Below are positions 52,014 to 60,363 of a DNA stretch of 64,000 nucleotides, in pieces. The notes under the pieces are model-generated. The model saw only the letters and a list, made by a program, of their open reading frames with translations, did not search any database and was not told where the DNA came from. How positions within the stretch are numbered: position 1 is the first letter of the stretch; the number at the start of each line of letters is the position of its first letter. The DNA comes from Mycobacterium sp. AZCC_0083 (lineage in GTDB: Bacteria; Actinomycetota; Actinomycetes; Mycobacteriales; Mycobacteriaceae), in assembly GCF_014202335.1 (NCBI RefSeq), contig NZ_JACHGP010000004.1:326024-390023 (forward strand). Direction: 5' to 3'. The position numbers and the translations under genes were made by a program.

Positions 52014-53231
52014 CTAGCGGTTTGCGGTGCGGCGTTGCAGCAGCACCGAGAACGTCAGCACCACGATGCCTGCGACCGCGAGCAGCGCTCCGGCGGCCGC
52101 GGGCGCGGTGTAGCCGTAGCCCGCGGCGATCACCATGCCACCGATCAGGGCGCCCGCCGCGTTGGCGACGTTGAGCGCCGAGTGGTTCAGCGCGGCGGCA
52201 AGCGTCTGGGCGTCGTGCGCGACGTCCATCAGTCGCGTCTGCAGCGCGGGCCCGATCGCCGAACCCGCCGTGCCGATGAGGAAGAGCCCGGCCATCGCCG
52301 TCCACGGGTTGTGCGCGGCGAACACGAACAGCGCGAGCACGATGCCAAGCGCGGTGATCGAGACGTACAGGCCACGGATCACCGAGATGTCGGCCATCCG
52401 TCCTCCGAGGAGATTTCCGACCACCATGCCGACACCGAAGACCATGAGCGCCACGGGAATCAGTGCCCGCGGCAGGCCCGCTACGTCGGTCAGCGTCGTG
52501 CTGATGTAGGTGTACACGGCGAACATGCCGCCGAAGCCGACCATGCCGACCAATAGCGCCAGCCACACCTGCACCCGCTTGAGGGCGCCGAGTTCGGTCA
52601 GCGGACTCGTCACGTGCATCGAGCGCATGTTCGGCAGCCAGAACCAGATGGCGGTCAGCGTGACGAGACCGACCACGACGACGAGTCCGAATGCGCTGCG
52701 CCAGCCGAATTGCTGGCCGAGCCACGACGCAATCGGAACGCCGAGCACCGTCGCCACCGTCAGGCCGGTCAGCACGTGCGCGACGGCCTTGGCCCGGTTC
52801 TGCGGCCCCATCAGGTGGGCAGCGACCAGAGCGGCGATGCCGAAGAACGCTCCGTGCGGCACGCCTGCGACGAACCGGGCGGCCACCAACGTGCCATACG
52901 TCGGCGCCACCACGCTCGCGAGGTTGCCAAGCGTGAAGAGCGTCATCAGGCCAAGCAGCAGCGTCTTGCGCGGTACCCGCGCGGTCAGCGACGCGATGAG
53001 CGGTGCCCCGATCACCACGCCGAGCGCGTAGGCGGAGATGACGTGCCCGGCGGTCGGTTCACTGACGCCAAGGCTGCCAGCGATGTCGGGCAGCAGGCCC
53101 ATGGCGACGAACTCGGTGGTACCGATGCCGAAGCCGCCGATCGCGAGCGCCAGCACCGCCAGCCATCGGACGGTGGGGTCAGGCGCCACGACGGACTGCG
53201 GGCGGGTAGGACGATCCAGGGAGCGTGTCAC
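52014..53231 (-). CDS. MFS exporter, AraJ/Cmx type
   Basis: 405 residues with twelve membrane helices. The first helix reads LALAIGGFGIGTTEFVAMGLLPDIAGSLGVSEPTAGHVISAYALGVVIGAPLI, the signature of the sugar-efflux/chloramphenicol exporter branch (DHA1). Motif A is ARVPRKTLLLG. The GTG at 53231 starts the protein; the region upstream is shared with the divergent ROK regulator, which may control it through the inverted repeat at 53273-53295. Substrate unknown. Confidence 0.9.
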   Translation of the reverse strand: MTRSLDRPTRPQSVVAPDPTVRWLAVLALAIGGFGIGTTEFVAMGLLPDIAGSLGVSEPTAGHVISAYALGVVIGAPLIASLTARVPRKTLLLGLMTLFTLGNLASVVAPTYGTLVAARFVAGVPHGAFFGIAALVAAHLMGPQNRAKAVAHVLTGLTVATVLGVPIASWLGQQFGWRSAFGLVVVVGLVTLTAIWFWLPNMRSMHVTSPLTELGALKRVQVWLALLVGMVGFGGMFAVYTYISTTLTDVAGLPRALIPVALMVFGVGMVVGNLLGGRMADISVIRGLYVSITALGIVLALFVFAAHNPWTAMAGLFLIGTAGSAIGPALQTRLMDVAHDAQTLAAALNHSALNVANAAGALIGGMVIAAGYGYTAPAAAGALLAVAGIVVLTFSVLLQRRTANR

Positions 53232-53272
53232 TCGCCCAAGGCTAGGCCTACTTAGAACTTTCTTCAACTTAT

Positions 53273-53295
53273 CTTTCGCCTTTTTAGGGCGAAAG
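53273..53295. promoter_or_regulatory. Candidate ROK regulator operator
   Basis: CTTTCGCC and GGCGAAAG form a perfect inverted repeat with a 7-base AT-rich spacer, midway between the divergent MFS (53231) and ROK (53332) starts. A related word, AACTTTCTTC, is at 53257-53266. Confidence 0.55.
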
Positions 53296-53331
53296 TGGCG
53301 TGGCTTACGTTTTGCGTGGTTCAATCGAAGA

Positions 53332-54486
53332 ATGGCCACCGCGGGCGACGTCTTCACCCTGATCAGGGATCGCCGCGACACCACGCGCACGGAGATCGGC
53401 CAGCTCACCGGGCTGTCGCGTACCGCGGTCGCCGCGCGCATCTCGACGCTGGTGGCCTCGGGGCTCGTCATCGAGCGCGAGCAGGCGCCGTCGACCGGCG
53501 GCCGTCCGGCGACGCTGCTCTCCTTCAACGCCGACGCGGGCCTGGTGCTGACGGCGGCCATCGGCATCAGCCGCACCCGGCTGGCGGTGTGCAATCTGGC
53601 CGGCGACGTGTTGTCGACGAGCGACATCGACCAGGAGGTCGCCCTCGGACCCGACGACCTGATGCCCGACGTGGTGAAGCGACTCGACCTGCTGCTCGAC
53701 GATCACCGCGACGTTCCGATCTACGGTGTCGGGCTTAGCCTGCCGGGAACCGTGGACCGCGAACGTGGGTGCAGCAGGGACTCGCCGATCCTGCGCGGCT
53801 GGGACGGCGTGGATCTGCGGCCGTACTTCCTTGAGCTGAAGCGTCTTTCGGGTGTCCCGGTGGTGCTCGACAACGACGCCAACGCCGTCGCGTTGGCCGA
53901 GCGGGGCGGCGATCGTCAGCGCTACGACGACGTGCTGGTGCTGAAGGTCTCGACGGGGCTTGGTGCGGGCATCATCGCAGGCGGAGTGTTGCAGCGTGGC
54001 GCCAATCAGGCGGCGGGGGAGTTCGGGCACAACAAGATCGCTGCGGCGCAAGGGCTTCCGTGCCGATGCGGTGACACAGGTTGCCTCGAGGCCATCGCCG
54101 GTGGCTGGGCGGTGGTGCACGCGCTGCAACAGCAGGGGCATGCGGTGCGGCACATGCGCGACGTCGTCGAGCTCGCCAATGGCGGTGACGCGGAGGCACG
54201 TCGCATGATCCGCGACAGCGGCAGGTACGTCGGCGAGGTCGTCGCGGCCGCGGTGAACCTGCTCAACCCCGCCGTGCTCGTGGTGGCAGGCGATCTGGCG
54301 GGCGCCTACGAGATCTTCGTCGCCGGACTACGGGAGACGTTGTACGGCAACGCCACTGCCCAGGCGACCCGCACACTCGTGGTGGTGCCAGCCGCGCACG
54401 GTGACCGATCGGCGACCGCCGGAAGCGCGGTCATGGTGCTCGACCAGGTGCTCGGACCGCGCGCCGTCGACGCGCTCATCGGCTGA
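53332..54486 (+). CDS. ROK-family transcription regulator
   Basis: 384 residues. An N-terminal winged helix (VFTLIRDRRDTTRTEIGQLTGLSRTAVAARISTLVASGLV) precedes a ROK domain with GVGLSLPGTVDRERG, DNDANAVALAE, GTGLGAGII-like STGLGAGIIAGG and the zinc motif GHxx...CxCGxxGCLE (GHNKIAAAQGLPCRCGDTGCLEAIAGG). It should bind a sugar or sugar phosphate and repress the divergent exporter or itself. ATG 53332. It converges with the TetR gene with 11 bases of overlap. Confidence 0.92.
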   Translation: MATAGDVFTLIRDRRDTTRTEIGQLTGLSRTAVAARISTLVASGLVIEREQAPSTGGRPATLLSFNADAGLVLTAAIGISRTRLAVCNLAGDVLSTSDIDQEVALGPDDLMPDVVKRLDLLLDDHRDVPIYGVGLSLPGTVDRERGCSRDSPILRGWDGVDLRPYFLELKRLSGVPVVLDNDANAVALAERGGDRQRYDDVLVLKVSTGLGAGIIAGGVLQRGANQAAGEFGHNKIAAAQGLPCRCGDTGCLEAIAGGWAVVHALQQQGHAVRHMRDVVELANGGDAEARRMIRDSGRYVGEVVAAAVNLLNPAVLVVAGDLAGAYEIFVAGLRETLYGNATAQATRTLVVVPAAHGDRSATAGSAVMVLDQVLGPRAVDALIG

Positions 54487-55141
54487 GCAGGCCCGCCATG
54501 ATGACGTCGAGCGCTTCCCGGAGTGTGGTCTCGAAGTCCAGTTGATAGGGCTGCAACGACGGATCCATCTCGTACGCCGCAACCACTGCTTGCGGGGCGT
54601 GGGCGTGCGTCCACACCGAGGTGACCATCAGCGCGGCGAGCATCGCGAATCTGCCTGCGTCCTGGGCGCCGAGCTCGGGAAGGTGGCGGGCCACCATTTC
54701 GGTGAGTCGACCGACGTTGGCGATCGAGGCGCGCTTGTACCCGAGCACGGTGCCCGTCGAGATGTTGTGCTCCAGCACGCCTGCCTGCGCGCTCAGCAGG
54801 TCGCACAGCACCGGTCGTTCGGCCAGTGAGGTGGTGATGACGGCGACGATCCGCTCGGCCCGCGTCGGTGTGGGGTCGGTCGGAGACACGGCATCGGACA
54901 GCTTGGATTCCAGGTCGATCACCCACTCGGACAGCGCTTCGGCGCACAGTTCGAGCAGGATGGCCTCGCGCGACTCGAAGTAGCGCAGCACGTTCGACTT
55001 GGCCATGCACGACTTGCGGCTCAATCCGTTGAGCGTGATTTCGGCCACCGGCATCTCGTCGAGCATCGCCCGAGCCGTGTCCAGGATCGTCGTACGACGG
55101 ACTTCCCGCTGCTCAGGGCTGTGGGCGCGGACGAAGGACAT
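54476..55141 (-). CDS. TetR-family regulator divergent from an SDR
   Basis: 221 residues. The N-terminal helix-turn-helix is VRRTTILDTARAMLDEMPVAEITLNGLSRKSCMAKSNVLRYFESREAILLEL. The C-terminal part is a ligand and dimer domain. The ATG at 55141 and the divergent SDR ATG at 55259 share 117 bases with repeated AGAGACCGG words, the probable operators. The recognition helix has a rare extra Cys (KSCMAKSN). Confidence 0.88.
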   Translation of the reverse strand: MSFVRAHSPEQREVRRTTILDTARAMLDEMPVAEITLNGLSRKSCMAKSNVLRYFESREAILLELCAEALSEWVIDLESKLSDAVSPTDPTPTRAERIVAVITTSLAERPVLCDLLSAQAGVLEHNISTGTVLGYKRASIANVGRLTEMVARHLPELGAQDAGRFAMLAALMVTSVWTHAHAPQAVVAAYEMDPSLQPYQLDFETTLREALDVIMAGLLSR

Positions 55142-55164
55142 CACGTCACCAGCATAAGCTACCG

Positions 55165-55230
55165 CCGGTCTCTTGCCTAGAGACCGGTGGTCTGTTAGCG
55201 TCGGCAGCGCTAGAGACCAGCGGTCGCTAA
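55165..55230. promoter_or_regulatory. Repeated operator between tetR and the SDR gene
   Basis: CCGGTCTCT (55165-55173) and AGAGACCGG (55179-55187) form a perfect inverted repeat with five bases between. A further TAGAGACC lies at 55211-55218, so TAGAGACC occurs twice in direct order, 33 bases apart, each followed by a partial complement (GGTCT, GGTC). This fits two or three TetR dimer sites controlling both genes. Confidence 0.55.
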
Positions 55231-55258
55231 GTGCGGCCGGCAATCGGATTGGGGAGAG

Positions 55259-56194
55259 ATGTATCAGGTAAGCGATCAGACCGGCCGCCGCTTCGTGATC
55301 ACCGGCGCCAACAGCGGCACCGGCATGGAGGCGACGCGTCGCATTGCCGCGGCGGGCGGCCACGTCGTGATGGGCGTGCGCAGCGAGGACAAGGGCCATG
55401 CGGCCGCCGCCGAGATCCGTCAGGACGTGCCAGGCGCGTCGCTCGAGGTCCGGCGCATCGACCTCGCCGACCTCGCCAGCGTGCACGCGTTCGTCGACGG
55501 GATCCTGTCGGACGGCCAGCAGCTCGACGTGCTGATCAACAACGCGGGCGTGATGGCGGTGCCGAAACGGATGCTGACCGCTGACGGCTTCGAGCTCCAG
55601 TTCGGCAGCAACTTCCTCGGGCCGTTCGCCTTGACGAATCTGCTTCTGCCGCATCTGCTCTCGTCGGCATCGCCGCGTGTGGTGACCATGGCGAGTGGCG
55701 CGGCCAACTTCGGCCGCATCAACTTCCGCGACCTGCAGTTCGCTGAGTCCTACAGCCCGGCAAGGGTCTACGCCCAGTCCAAGCTCGCCGACCTACTGCT
55801 GGGGCTGCACCTCGCGCGGGTCGCCGAGGATCGTGGCTGGAACCTGTTGAGCACCATTGCGCATCCTGGCTACACACGGACCAACCTGCAGAGTGCGGGG
55901 CCGAATCTGGGGCGCACCACCAAGCGGTTCAACCCGCTTACCGACCTGCCGATACTGCCGTCGCAGGACGTGGTCACCGGAACCGAGCCGCTGTTGTTCG
56001 CCGCCACGGAACCGGGTGCCCGGCAGGGTGCGTACTACGGGCCCCGTGGCTTCGGCGGGCTGGTTGGCGCGACCAAGAAGGTGGAGTTGCCGCGGTCCGC
56101 GCGTGGCGTCGACCTCGCGTCGTCCCTGTGGGCGGTCGCGGAGGACCTGACCGGCACCACGCTGCCTATCGAGGTGGCTACACCTTCGCGATGA
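55259..56194 (+). CDS. Short-chain dehydrogenase/reductase
   Basis: 311 residues. The cofactor motif is TGANSGTGMEATRRIA (TGxxxGxG), then NNAGVM, and YAQSKLADLLLGLHLARV with the catalytic Tyr and Lys. This belongs to the long 'protochlorophyllide reductase-like' SDRs common in actinobacteria. GGGGAGA lies before ATG 55259. It is the divergent partner of a TetR regulator and probably its target. The substrate is unknown. Confidence 0.88.
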   Translation: MYQVSDQTGRRFVITGANSGTGMEATRRIAAAGGHVVMGVRSEDKGHAAAAEIRQDVPGASLEVRRIDLADLASVHAFVDGILSDGQQLDVLINNAGVMAVPKRMLTADGFELQFGSNFLGPFALTNLLLPHLLSSASPRVVTMASGAANFGRINFRDLQFAESYSPARVYAQSKLADLLLGLHLARVAEDRGWNLLSTIAHPGYTRTNLQSAGPNLGRTTKRFNPLTDLPILPSQDVVTGTEPLLFAATEPGARQGAYYGPRGFGGLVGATKKVELPRSARGVDLASSLWAVAEDLTGTTLPIEVATPSR

Positions 56195-57053
56195 CGTTCT
56201 CCGCGAACCGCTCGAGCTTGCGGATCTTGCTGTCCAGCGGCTGCGTGTCCGGCCCGACGATGTAGGGGATCCGGAAGCCGACCATGACGTCGGTGACGCC
56301 CTTGTCCTCGAGGCGCTTGACACCGTCCGGTGTGTACGCGTCGAGCGACATCACGTGGATCTCGAACGGGCCAGTCCGACCCTCTTCCTCTCGAAACTTC
56401 TTGAGTCGGTTGATGAGTCGGTCGAGCGCCTCGGGATCACCGAGATCACCGCCGCCGTGCATCCAGCCGTCGTTGCGCGCGGCACGCCGCAGCGCGACGT
56501 CGGCGTGCCCGCCGATCAGGATCGGCAGCGGTTTGGTCGGCGCCGGTGTCATCTTGATCTTGGGGATGTCGTAGAACTCGCCGTGGTACTCGAAGTAGTC
56601 GCCGGTGGTGAGGCCCCGGATGATGTCGATGCACTCGTCCATTCGCTTGCCCCGCTTGGCGAATGGGACGCCCATGAGCGCGTAGTCCTCGGGCCAGGGA
56701 CTGGTGCCGACGCCGAGCCCGAGCCGGTTGTCGAACAGCGCAGCCAGCGAGCCGGCCTGCTTGGCCACCAGCGCGGGCGGCCGGATCGGCAGCTTGAGCA
56801 CGAAGATGTTGAAGTGCAGCCGCGTCGTCACCGCGGAGAGCGCCCCGATCAGCGCGAACGTCTCGATCATCGCCTTGCCGTCCAGGAACTCGCGATTGCC
56901 GTCGTCGGTGTACGGGTACTTCGCGTCCGACTCGAACGGGTACGCGATGCTGTCGGCGATGGTCATCGCGTGATAGCCCGCGGCGTCCGCCGCCTTGGCC
57001 AAAGGGATGTAGTACGCCGGGTCGGTCATTGACTCCGCATAGGTGAACCGCAT
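56178..57053 (-). CDS. LLM-class F420-dependent oxidoreductase under a KstR box
   Basis: 291 residues of the luciferase-like fold. Visible are MRFTYAESMTDPAYYIPLAKAADAAGYHAMTIADSIAYP, FNIFVLKLPIRPPALVAKQAGSLAALFDNRLGLGVGTSPWPEDYALMGVPFAKRGKRMDECI and PLPILIGGHADVALRRAARNDGWMHGG. The LGLGVG block is the F420 phosphate site. A KstR operator begins 12 bases before its ATG at 57053, so it should be repressed by KstR and induced by sterol intermediates. It converges with the SDR (17-base overlap). Confidence 0.88.
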   Translation of the reverse strand: MRFTYAESMTDPAYYIPLAKAADAAGYHAMTIADSIAYPFESDAKYPYTDDGNREFLDGKAMIETFALIGALSAVTTRLHFNIFVLKLPIRPPALVAKQAGSLAALFDNRLGLGVGTSPWPEDYALMGVPFAKRGKRMDECIDIIRGLTTGDYFEYHGEFYDIPKIKMTPAPTKPLPILIGGHADVALRRAARNDGWMHGGGDLGDPEALDRLINRLKKFREEEGRTGPFEIHVMSLDAYTPDGVKRLEDKGVTDVMVGFRIPYIVGPDTQPLDSKIRKLERFAENVIAKV

Positions 57054-57064
57054 GAACTCGATAC

Positions 57065-57078
57065 TAGAACACGTTCTA
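57065..57078. promoter_or_regulatory. KstR-type operator
   Basis: TAGAACACGTTCTA is a perfect 14-bp palindrome and an ideal fit to TNNAACNNGTTNNA. It lies 12 bases upstream of the LLM oxidoreductase ATG and 25 bases upstream of the divergent MFS gene. Confidence 0.8.
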
Positions 57079-57102
57079 ATTCTGCGATGTCGAGCCTGCG
57101 GC

Positions 57103-58308
57103 ATGATGGATCAGGTGCGCGCGCCTTGGCTGACCCGGAACGTGCGCGTGCTCTCGGCAGTGTCGTTCCTGCAGGACACCGCCAGTGAGCTGCTCTATCC
57201 GCTTCTGCCGATCTACCTGACGGCCGTGCTCGGTGCGCCGCCCGCCGTGGTGGGCGCCATCGAGGGCGCGGCCGAGGGCGCGGCGTCACTGACCAAGCTG
57301 GCCTCAGGTCCGCTCGGGGATCGCTTCGCCCGCCGCCCGCTCATCGCCACCGGCTACGGTATGGCCGCCCTTGGCAAGGTCATGGTGGCGGCGTTCGCCG
57401 CCTGGCCGGGCGTGCTCGCCGGACGGATGGTGGACCGCCTCGGCAAGGGGTTGCGCGGCGCGCCCCGCGACGCCTTGCTCGTCTCCGACGTTGACCCCGC
57501 AGCCCGCGGCCGCGTGTTCGGATTCCATCGGGCGATGGACACCTTCGGCGCGGTGGTGGGTCCACTTATCGGCCTGGCCGGCTACGAATTGCTCGATCAC
57601 CAGATCGCGCCGCTGCTGTGGGTCGCGGTGATCCCGGCGGTGCTCAGCGTCGCGCTGGTGTTCCTGGCCAGGGAGCCGCGTCGCGTCGTGGCCGCGGTCA
57701 GGGTCGGGATGTTCTCCCGGGTCCGCGACCTGCCGGGTGGGTACTGGCGGGTGACGATGCTGCTGGTGGCATTCGCCGTGGTCAACTTCCCCGACGCGCT
57801 TCTGCTGTTGCGGCTCAACGAGATCGGCTTCTCGGTCCCCGAGGTGATCCTGGCCTACGTCGGCTACAACGCCGTGTACGCGTTGTCGAGCTACCCGGCA
57901 GGCCTGCTCGCCGATCGGATACCGCGCCCCGCGGTCTTCGGCATCGGGCTGGTGTTCTTCGCGATCGGGTACGGCGGACTCGGGCTGACCGACGATCCGC
58001 TCGCGGCGTGGCTGCTGATCGGGGCGTACGGCTTGTTCACCGGCTGCACCGACGGCGTCGGCAAGGCGTGGATCTCGTCGCTGGTGGGGTCCGACGTGCA
58101 GTCCAGCGCACAAGGCGTCTTCCAGGGCGCGACAGGGTTCGCGGTACTTGCGGCAGGCCTGTGGGCCGGGTTCGCCTGGGGTGAAGACGGCACGCTTCCG
58201 TTGCTCGTCTCCGGTGCCGTGGGGGCCGTGTTCGCGGTCGTGCTGTTGGCGGTGGGCTTCCGCGATCGTCAGGCGAAGGGTGGGCTGCCCACGCCGCTCA
58301 CCCCGTAG
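57103..58308 (+). CDS. MFS transporter
   Basis: 401 residues with about twelve membrane helices. FLQDTASELLYPLLPIYLTAVLGAPPAVVGAIEGAAEGAASLTKLASGPLGDRFARRPLIATGY gives the first two helices and motif A. This is the branch with 'GKGLRGAPRDALL', often described as metabolite or metal-related MFS permeases. No ribosome site precedes ATG 57103 (or 57106), so a leaderless mRNA is possible. It shares the KstR operator with the divergent oxidoreductase gene. The end overlaps the convergent diiron gene by 40 bases. Confidence 0.85.
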   Translation: MMDQVRAPWLTRNVRVLSAVSFLQDTASELLYPLLPIYLTAVLGAPPAVVGAIEGAAEGAASLTKLASGPLGDRFARRPLIATGYGMAALGKVMVAAFAAWPGVLAGRMVDRLGKGLRGAPRDALLVSDVDPAARGRVFGFHRAMDTFGAVVGPLIGLAGYELLDHQIAPLLWVAVIPAVLSVALVFLAREPRRVVAAVRVGMFSRVRDLPGGYWRVTMLLVAFAVVNFPDALLLLRLNEIGFSVPEVILAYVGYNAVYALSSYPAGLLADRIPRPAVFGIGLVFFAIGYGGLGLTDDPLAAWLLIGAYGLFTGCTDGVGKAWISSLVGSDVQSSAQGVFQGATGFAVLAAGLWAGFAWGEDGTLPLLVSGAVGAVFAVVLLAVGFRDRQAKGGLPTPLTP

Positions 58309-59492
58309 ATGCCCTGCGGCGTGCGTTCGGTGATGCGGGCCTGCACCGTCCGCCCGCCCACGGTGAGCGACACCTTGGGCTGCTTGAGCACGTCGTCGGG
58401 CAGGGCATCGAAAGCCGTTCCCTGCCAGTGGTACAGGCCGTCGATCGGATCGAGATGCCCGATCAGCCGGACCCGTGTGGAGTAGTCGGTCTCGCCGATG
58501 CGGAGCACCGCAGGACCGTCATACACCTCGTCGTCATCTTCAAGTGCTCCGTCAGCATCCGTGTCAGCCACGTCCGCGACCGGGCCGGCCATGAAGTGGG
58601 TGCGCTTCCACATCCGCCGCGCAATGGGACCCATCAGCCCGATCTCGTCCAGGAATGCGGCCAGCGGCGCGAACCCCATGACCTGTACGTCGTGTCGGTG
58701 CGGGCTGCGGCGTGCCATGCGACGCGCGGCTCGGGCGGGGAGGCCGGCGCGGCGGTATTGCACCTTGGCGGTGAACAGGTACCGGAAGAACAGGCCGCCG
58801 ACGCCGTTGAGGTTGGCCACCCAGAAGCGGCTGATCCACGGCATTTCCGGAACGCGCCTGCGTAGCCCGTCCCGCGCGAACTGGATGTGCCGGGCCTCTT
58901 CGGTGACGTGAATTCGCATGAGCCGCTGCACCATCGGCTGCAGTGCGGGATCGTCCATCATCTGGCGCTGCAACGAGTCGAAGATCTCCTCGCCGATCAG
59001 CGCGGCCACCCACAGCAACGAACCCTTGAACGTGAGGGGCAGTGCGTTGATGATCATGCGCTGGTACAGCCGGGGTCGCACCGGCTTGGCGCCGACCAGT
59101 TCGATGGCCCTGCCGAACATCACCATGTGTCTGGTCTCGTCGCCCAGTTCGGTCAGCGCATAGTGCGTCGCCCGGTCGGTGGGGTCCTTGTGCATCATGT
59201 CGCGCAACAACGCCTGGTTGAGGATGTTCTCGAACCAGATGCCCGCCGACAGCGTGTTGACCAGTTCCTGCCGGGACAGCTCGATCTGCTGCTCGCGGGT
59301 CATGCCGTCCCACAACGGCGTTCCGTACAGCGACACCACCTTGGGTGGCAGGAAGAACTTGTCGGGATCCAGCGGCGCGTCCCAGTCGATGTCGACGATG
59401 GGCTCGTAGGACTTCTTGACCGACCCCTTCAGCAAACGCTCTGAGAACTCTTCGCGCGTAGAAGAGTTGGCTGGCTTCACCGAGGCTGTCAT
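58269..59492 (-). CDS. AurF-type diiron oxygenase with C-terminal DUF4873-like domain
   Basis: 407 residues. The N-terminal 300 residues are a helical ferritin-like diiron protein: WFENILNQALLRDMMHKDPTDRATHYALTELGDETRHMVMFGRAIE and RLMRIHVTEEARHIQFARDGLRRRVP give the ExxxH/ExxRH ligand pairs of the AurF (p-aminobenzoate N-oxygenase) family. The C-terminal 90 residues (VYDGPAVLRIGETDYSTRVRLIGHLDPIDGLYHWQGTAFDAL ... TERTPQGIYGVSGVGSPPF) look like DUF4873. The fusion suggests a modified substrate or partner. ATG 59492 is followed by a flexible N terminus. The coding end overlaps the MFS gene by 40 bases. Confidence 0.85.
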   Translation of the reverse strand: MTASVKPANSSTREEFSERLLKGSVKKSYEPIVDIDWDAPLDPDKFFLPPKVVSLYGTPLWDGMTREQQIELSRQELVNTLSAGIWFENILNQALLRDMMHKDPTDRATHYALTELGDETRHMVMFGRAIELVGAKPVRPRLYQRMIINALPLTFKGSLLWVAALIGEEIFDSLQRQMMDDPALQPMVQRLMRIHVTEEARHIQFARDGLRRRVPEMPWISRFWVANLNGVGGLFFRYLFTAKVQYRRAGLPARAARRMARRSPHRHDVQVMGFAPLAAFLDEIGLMGPIARRMWKRTHFMAGPVADVADTDADGALEDDDEVYDGPAVLRIGETDYSTRVRLIGHLDPIDGLYHWQGTAFDALPDDVLKQPKVSLTVGGRTVQARITERTPQGIYGVSGVGSPPFA

Positions 59493-59613
59493 CGTTGACG
59501 TCCCTTCGCTGACGTTATGCTCTAAAACGTAATTATGCCCCGCACGAGTTGTCAATACCCCGGGTATCGGGTACCTGCGGTTCGTGGGCGTTTCCGCAGG
59601 AAGAAAGGGTGAC

Positions 59614-60363
59614 GTGACGCGGCGGATCCATGTCATCGGAATCGGCGCAGGCGACCCGGACTACGTGACGGCCCAGGCGATCGTGGCGCTGAACGACACC
59701 CAGGTGTTCTTCGTCATGGACAAAGGCGAATCGAAGGACGACCTGGTGGCGCTCAGGCGCGAGGTTTGCGACCGGTTCATCGGCGAACCCGACTACCGGT
59801 TCGTCGAACTGCCCGATCCGCCCCGCGCCAGGGTCGCGGCCGATGATCCGGCGTATCTGCAGACCGTCGCCGACTGGCACGCCGCCCGCGCCGACGTGTG
59901 GGCGCGGGCCCTGACCGACGAGCTGCCCGACGACGGCGTCGGCGCGTTCCTGGCGTGGGGCGACCCGTCGCTGTACGACAGCACGCTGCGCATCCTCGAT
60001 CTGGTTGCGCGTCGCATCGACCTCGCGTTCGACGTCATCCCTGGCATCACCGCGATCCAGGCGCTCACCGCGCGACACCGGATCCCGCTCAACGAGGTCG
60101 GCGAACCCGTGCTCATCACCACCGGCCGACGGCTGCGCGCCGAGGGCCTGTCCAGTGCTGCGGTGGTGATGCTCGACGGTGACTGCGCGTTTCTCGGGTG
60201 CCCACCGGAGACGAAGATCTGGTGGGGCGCCTACCTCGGCACGCCCAACGAGGTACTGGTCGCCGGGACGGTCGGGGAGGTGGGCGAGAGCATCGCCGCG
60301 GTCCGAGCCGAAGCCCGCGAGCGTCACGGCTGGATCATGGACACCTACTTGTTGCGGCCGTGA
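59614..60363 (+). CDS. cobF: Precorrin-6A synthase (deacetylating) CobF
   Basis: 249 residues of the tetrapyrrole methyltransferase fold. HVIGIGAGDPDYVTAQAIVALNDTQVFFVMDKGESKDDLVALRREVCDRF is the CobF start, FLAWGDPSLYDSTLRILDLV the SAM-site region, and FDVIPGITAIQALTARHRIPLNEVGEPVLITTGRRL the middle. CobF moves a methyl group from SAM to C-1 of the corrin ring in aerobic B12 synthesis. GTG 59614 follows GAAAGG. It stands alone here, away from other cob genes, and overlaps the convergent TetR gene by 19 bases. Confidence 0.93.
   Translation: MTRRIHVIGIGAGDPDYVTAQAIVALNDTQVFFVMDKGESKDDLVALRREVCDRFIGEPDYRFVELPDPPRARVAADDPAYLQTVADWHAARADVWARALTDELPDDGVGAFLAWGDPSLYDSTLRILDLVARRIDLAFDVIPGITAIQALTARHRIPLNEVGEPVLITTGRRLRAEGLSSAAVVMLDGDCAFLGCPPETKIWWGAYLGTPNEVLVAGTVGEVGESIAAVRAEARERHGWIMDTYLLRP

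Noticed and set aside
59493..59613. A KstR box upstream of the diiron oxygenase
   Set aside because: The TAAAACGTAATTA region lacks the required GTT half, so it does not meet the consensus.
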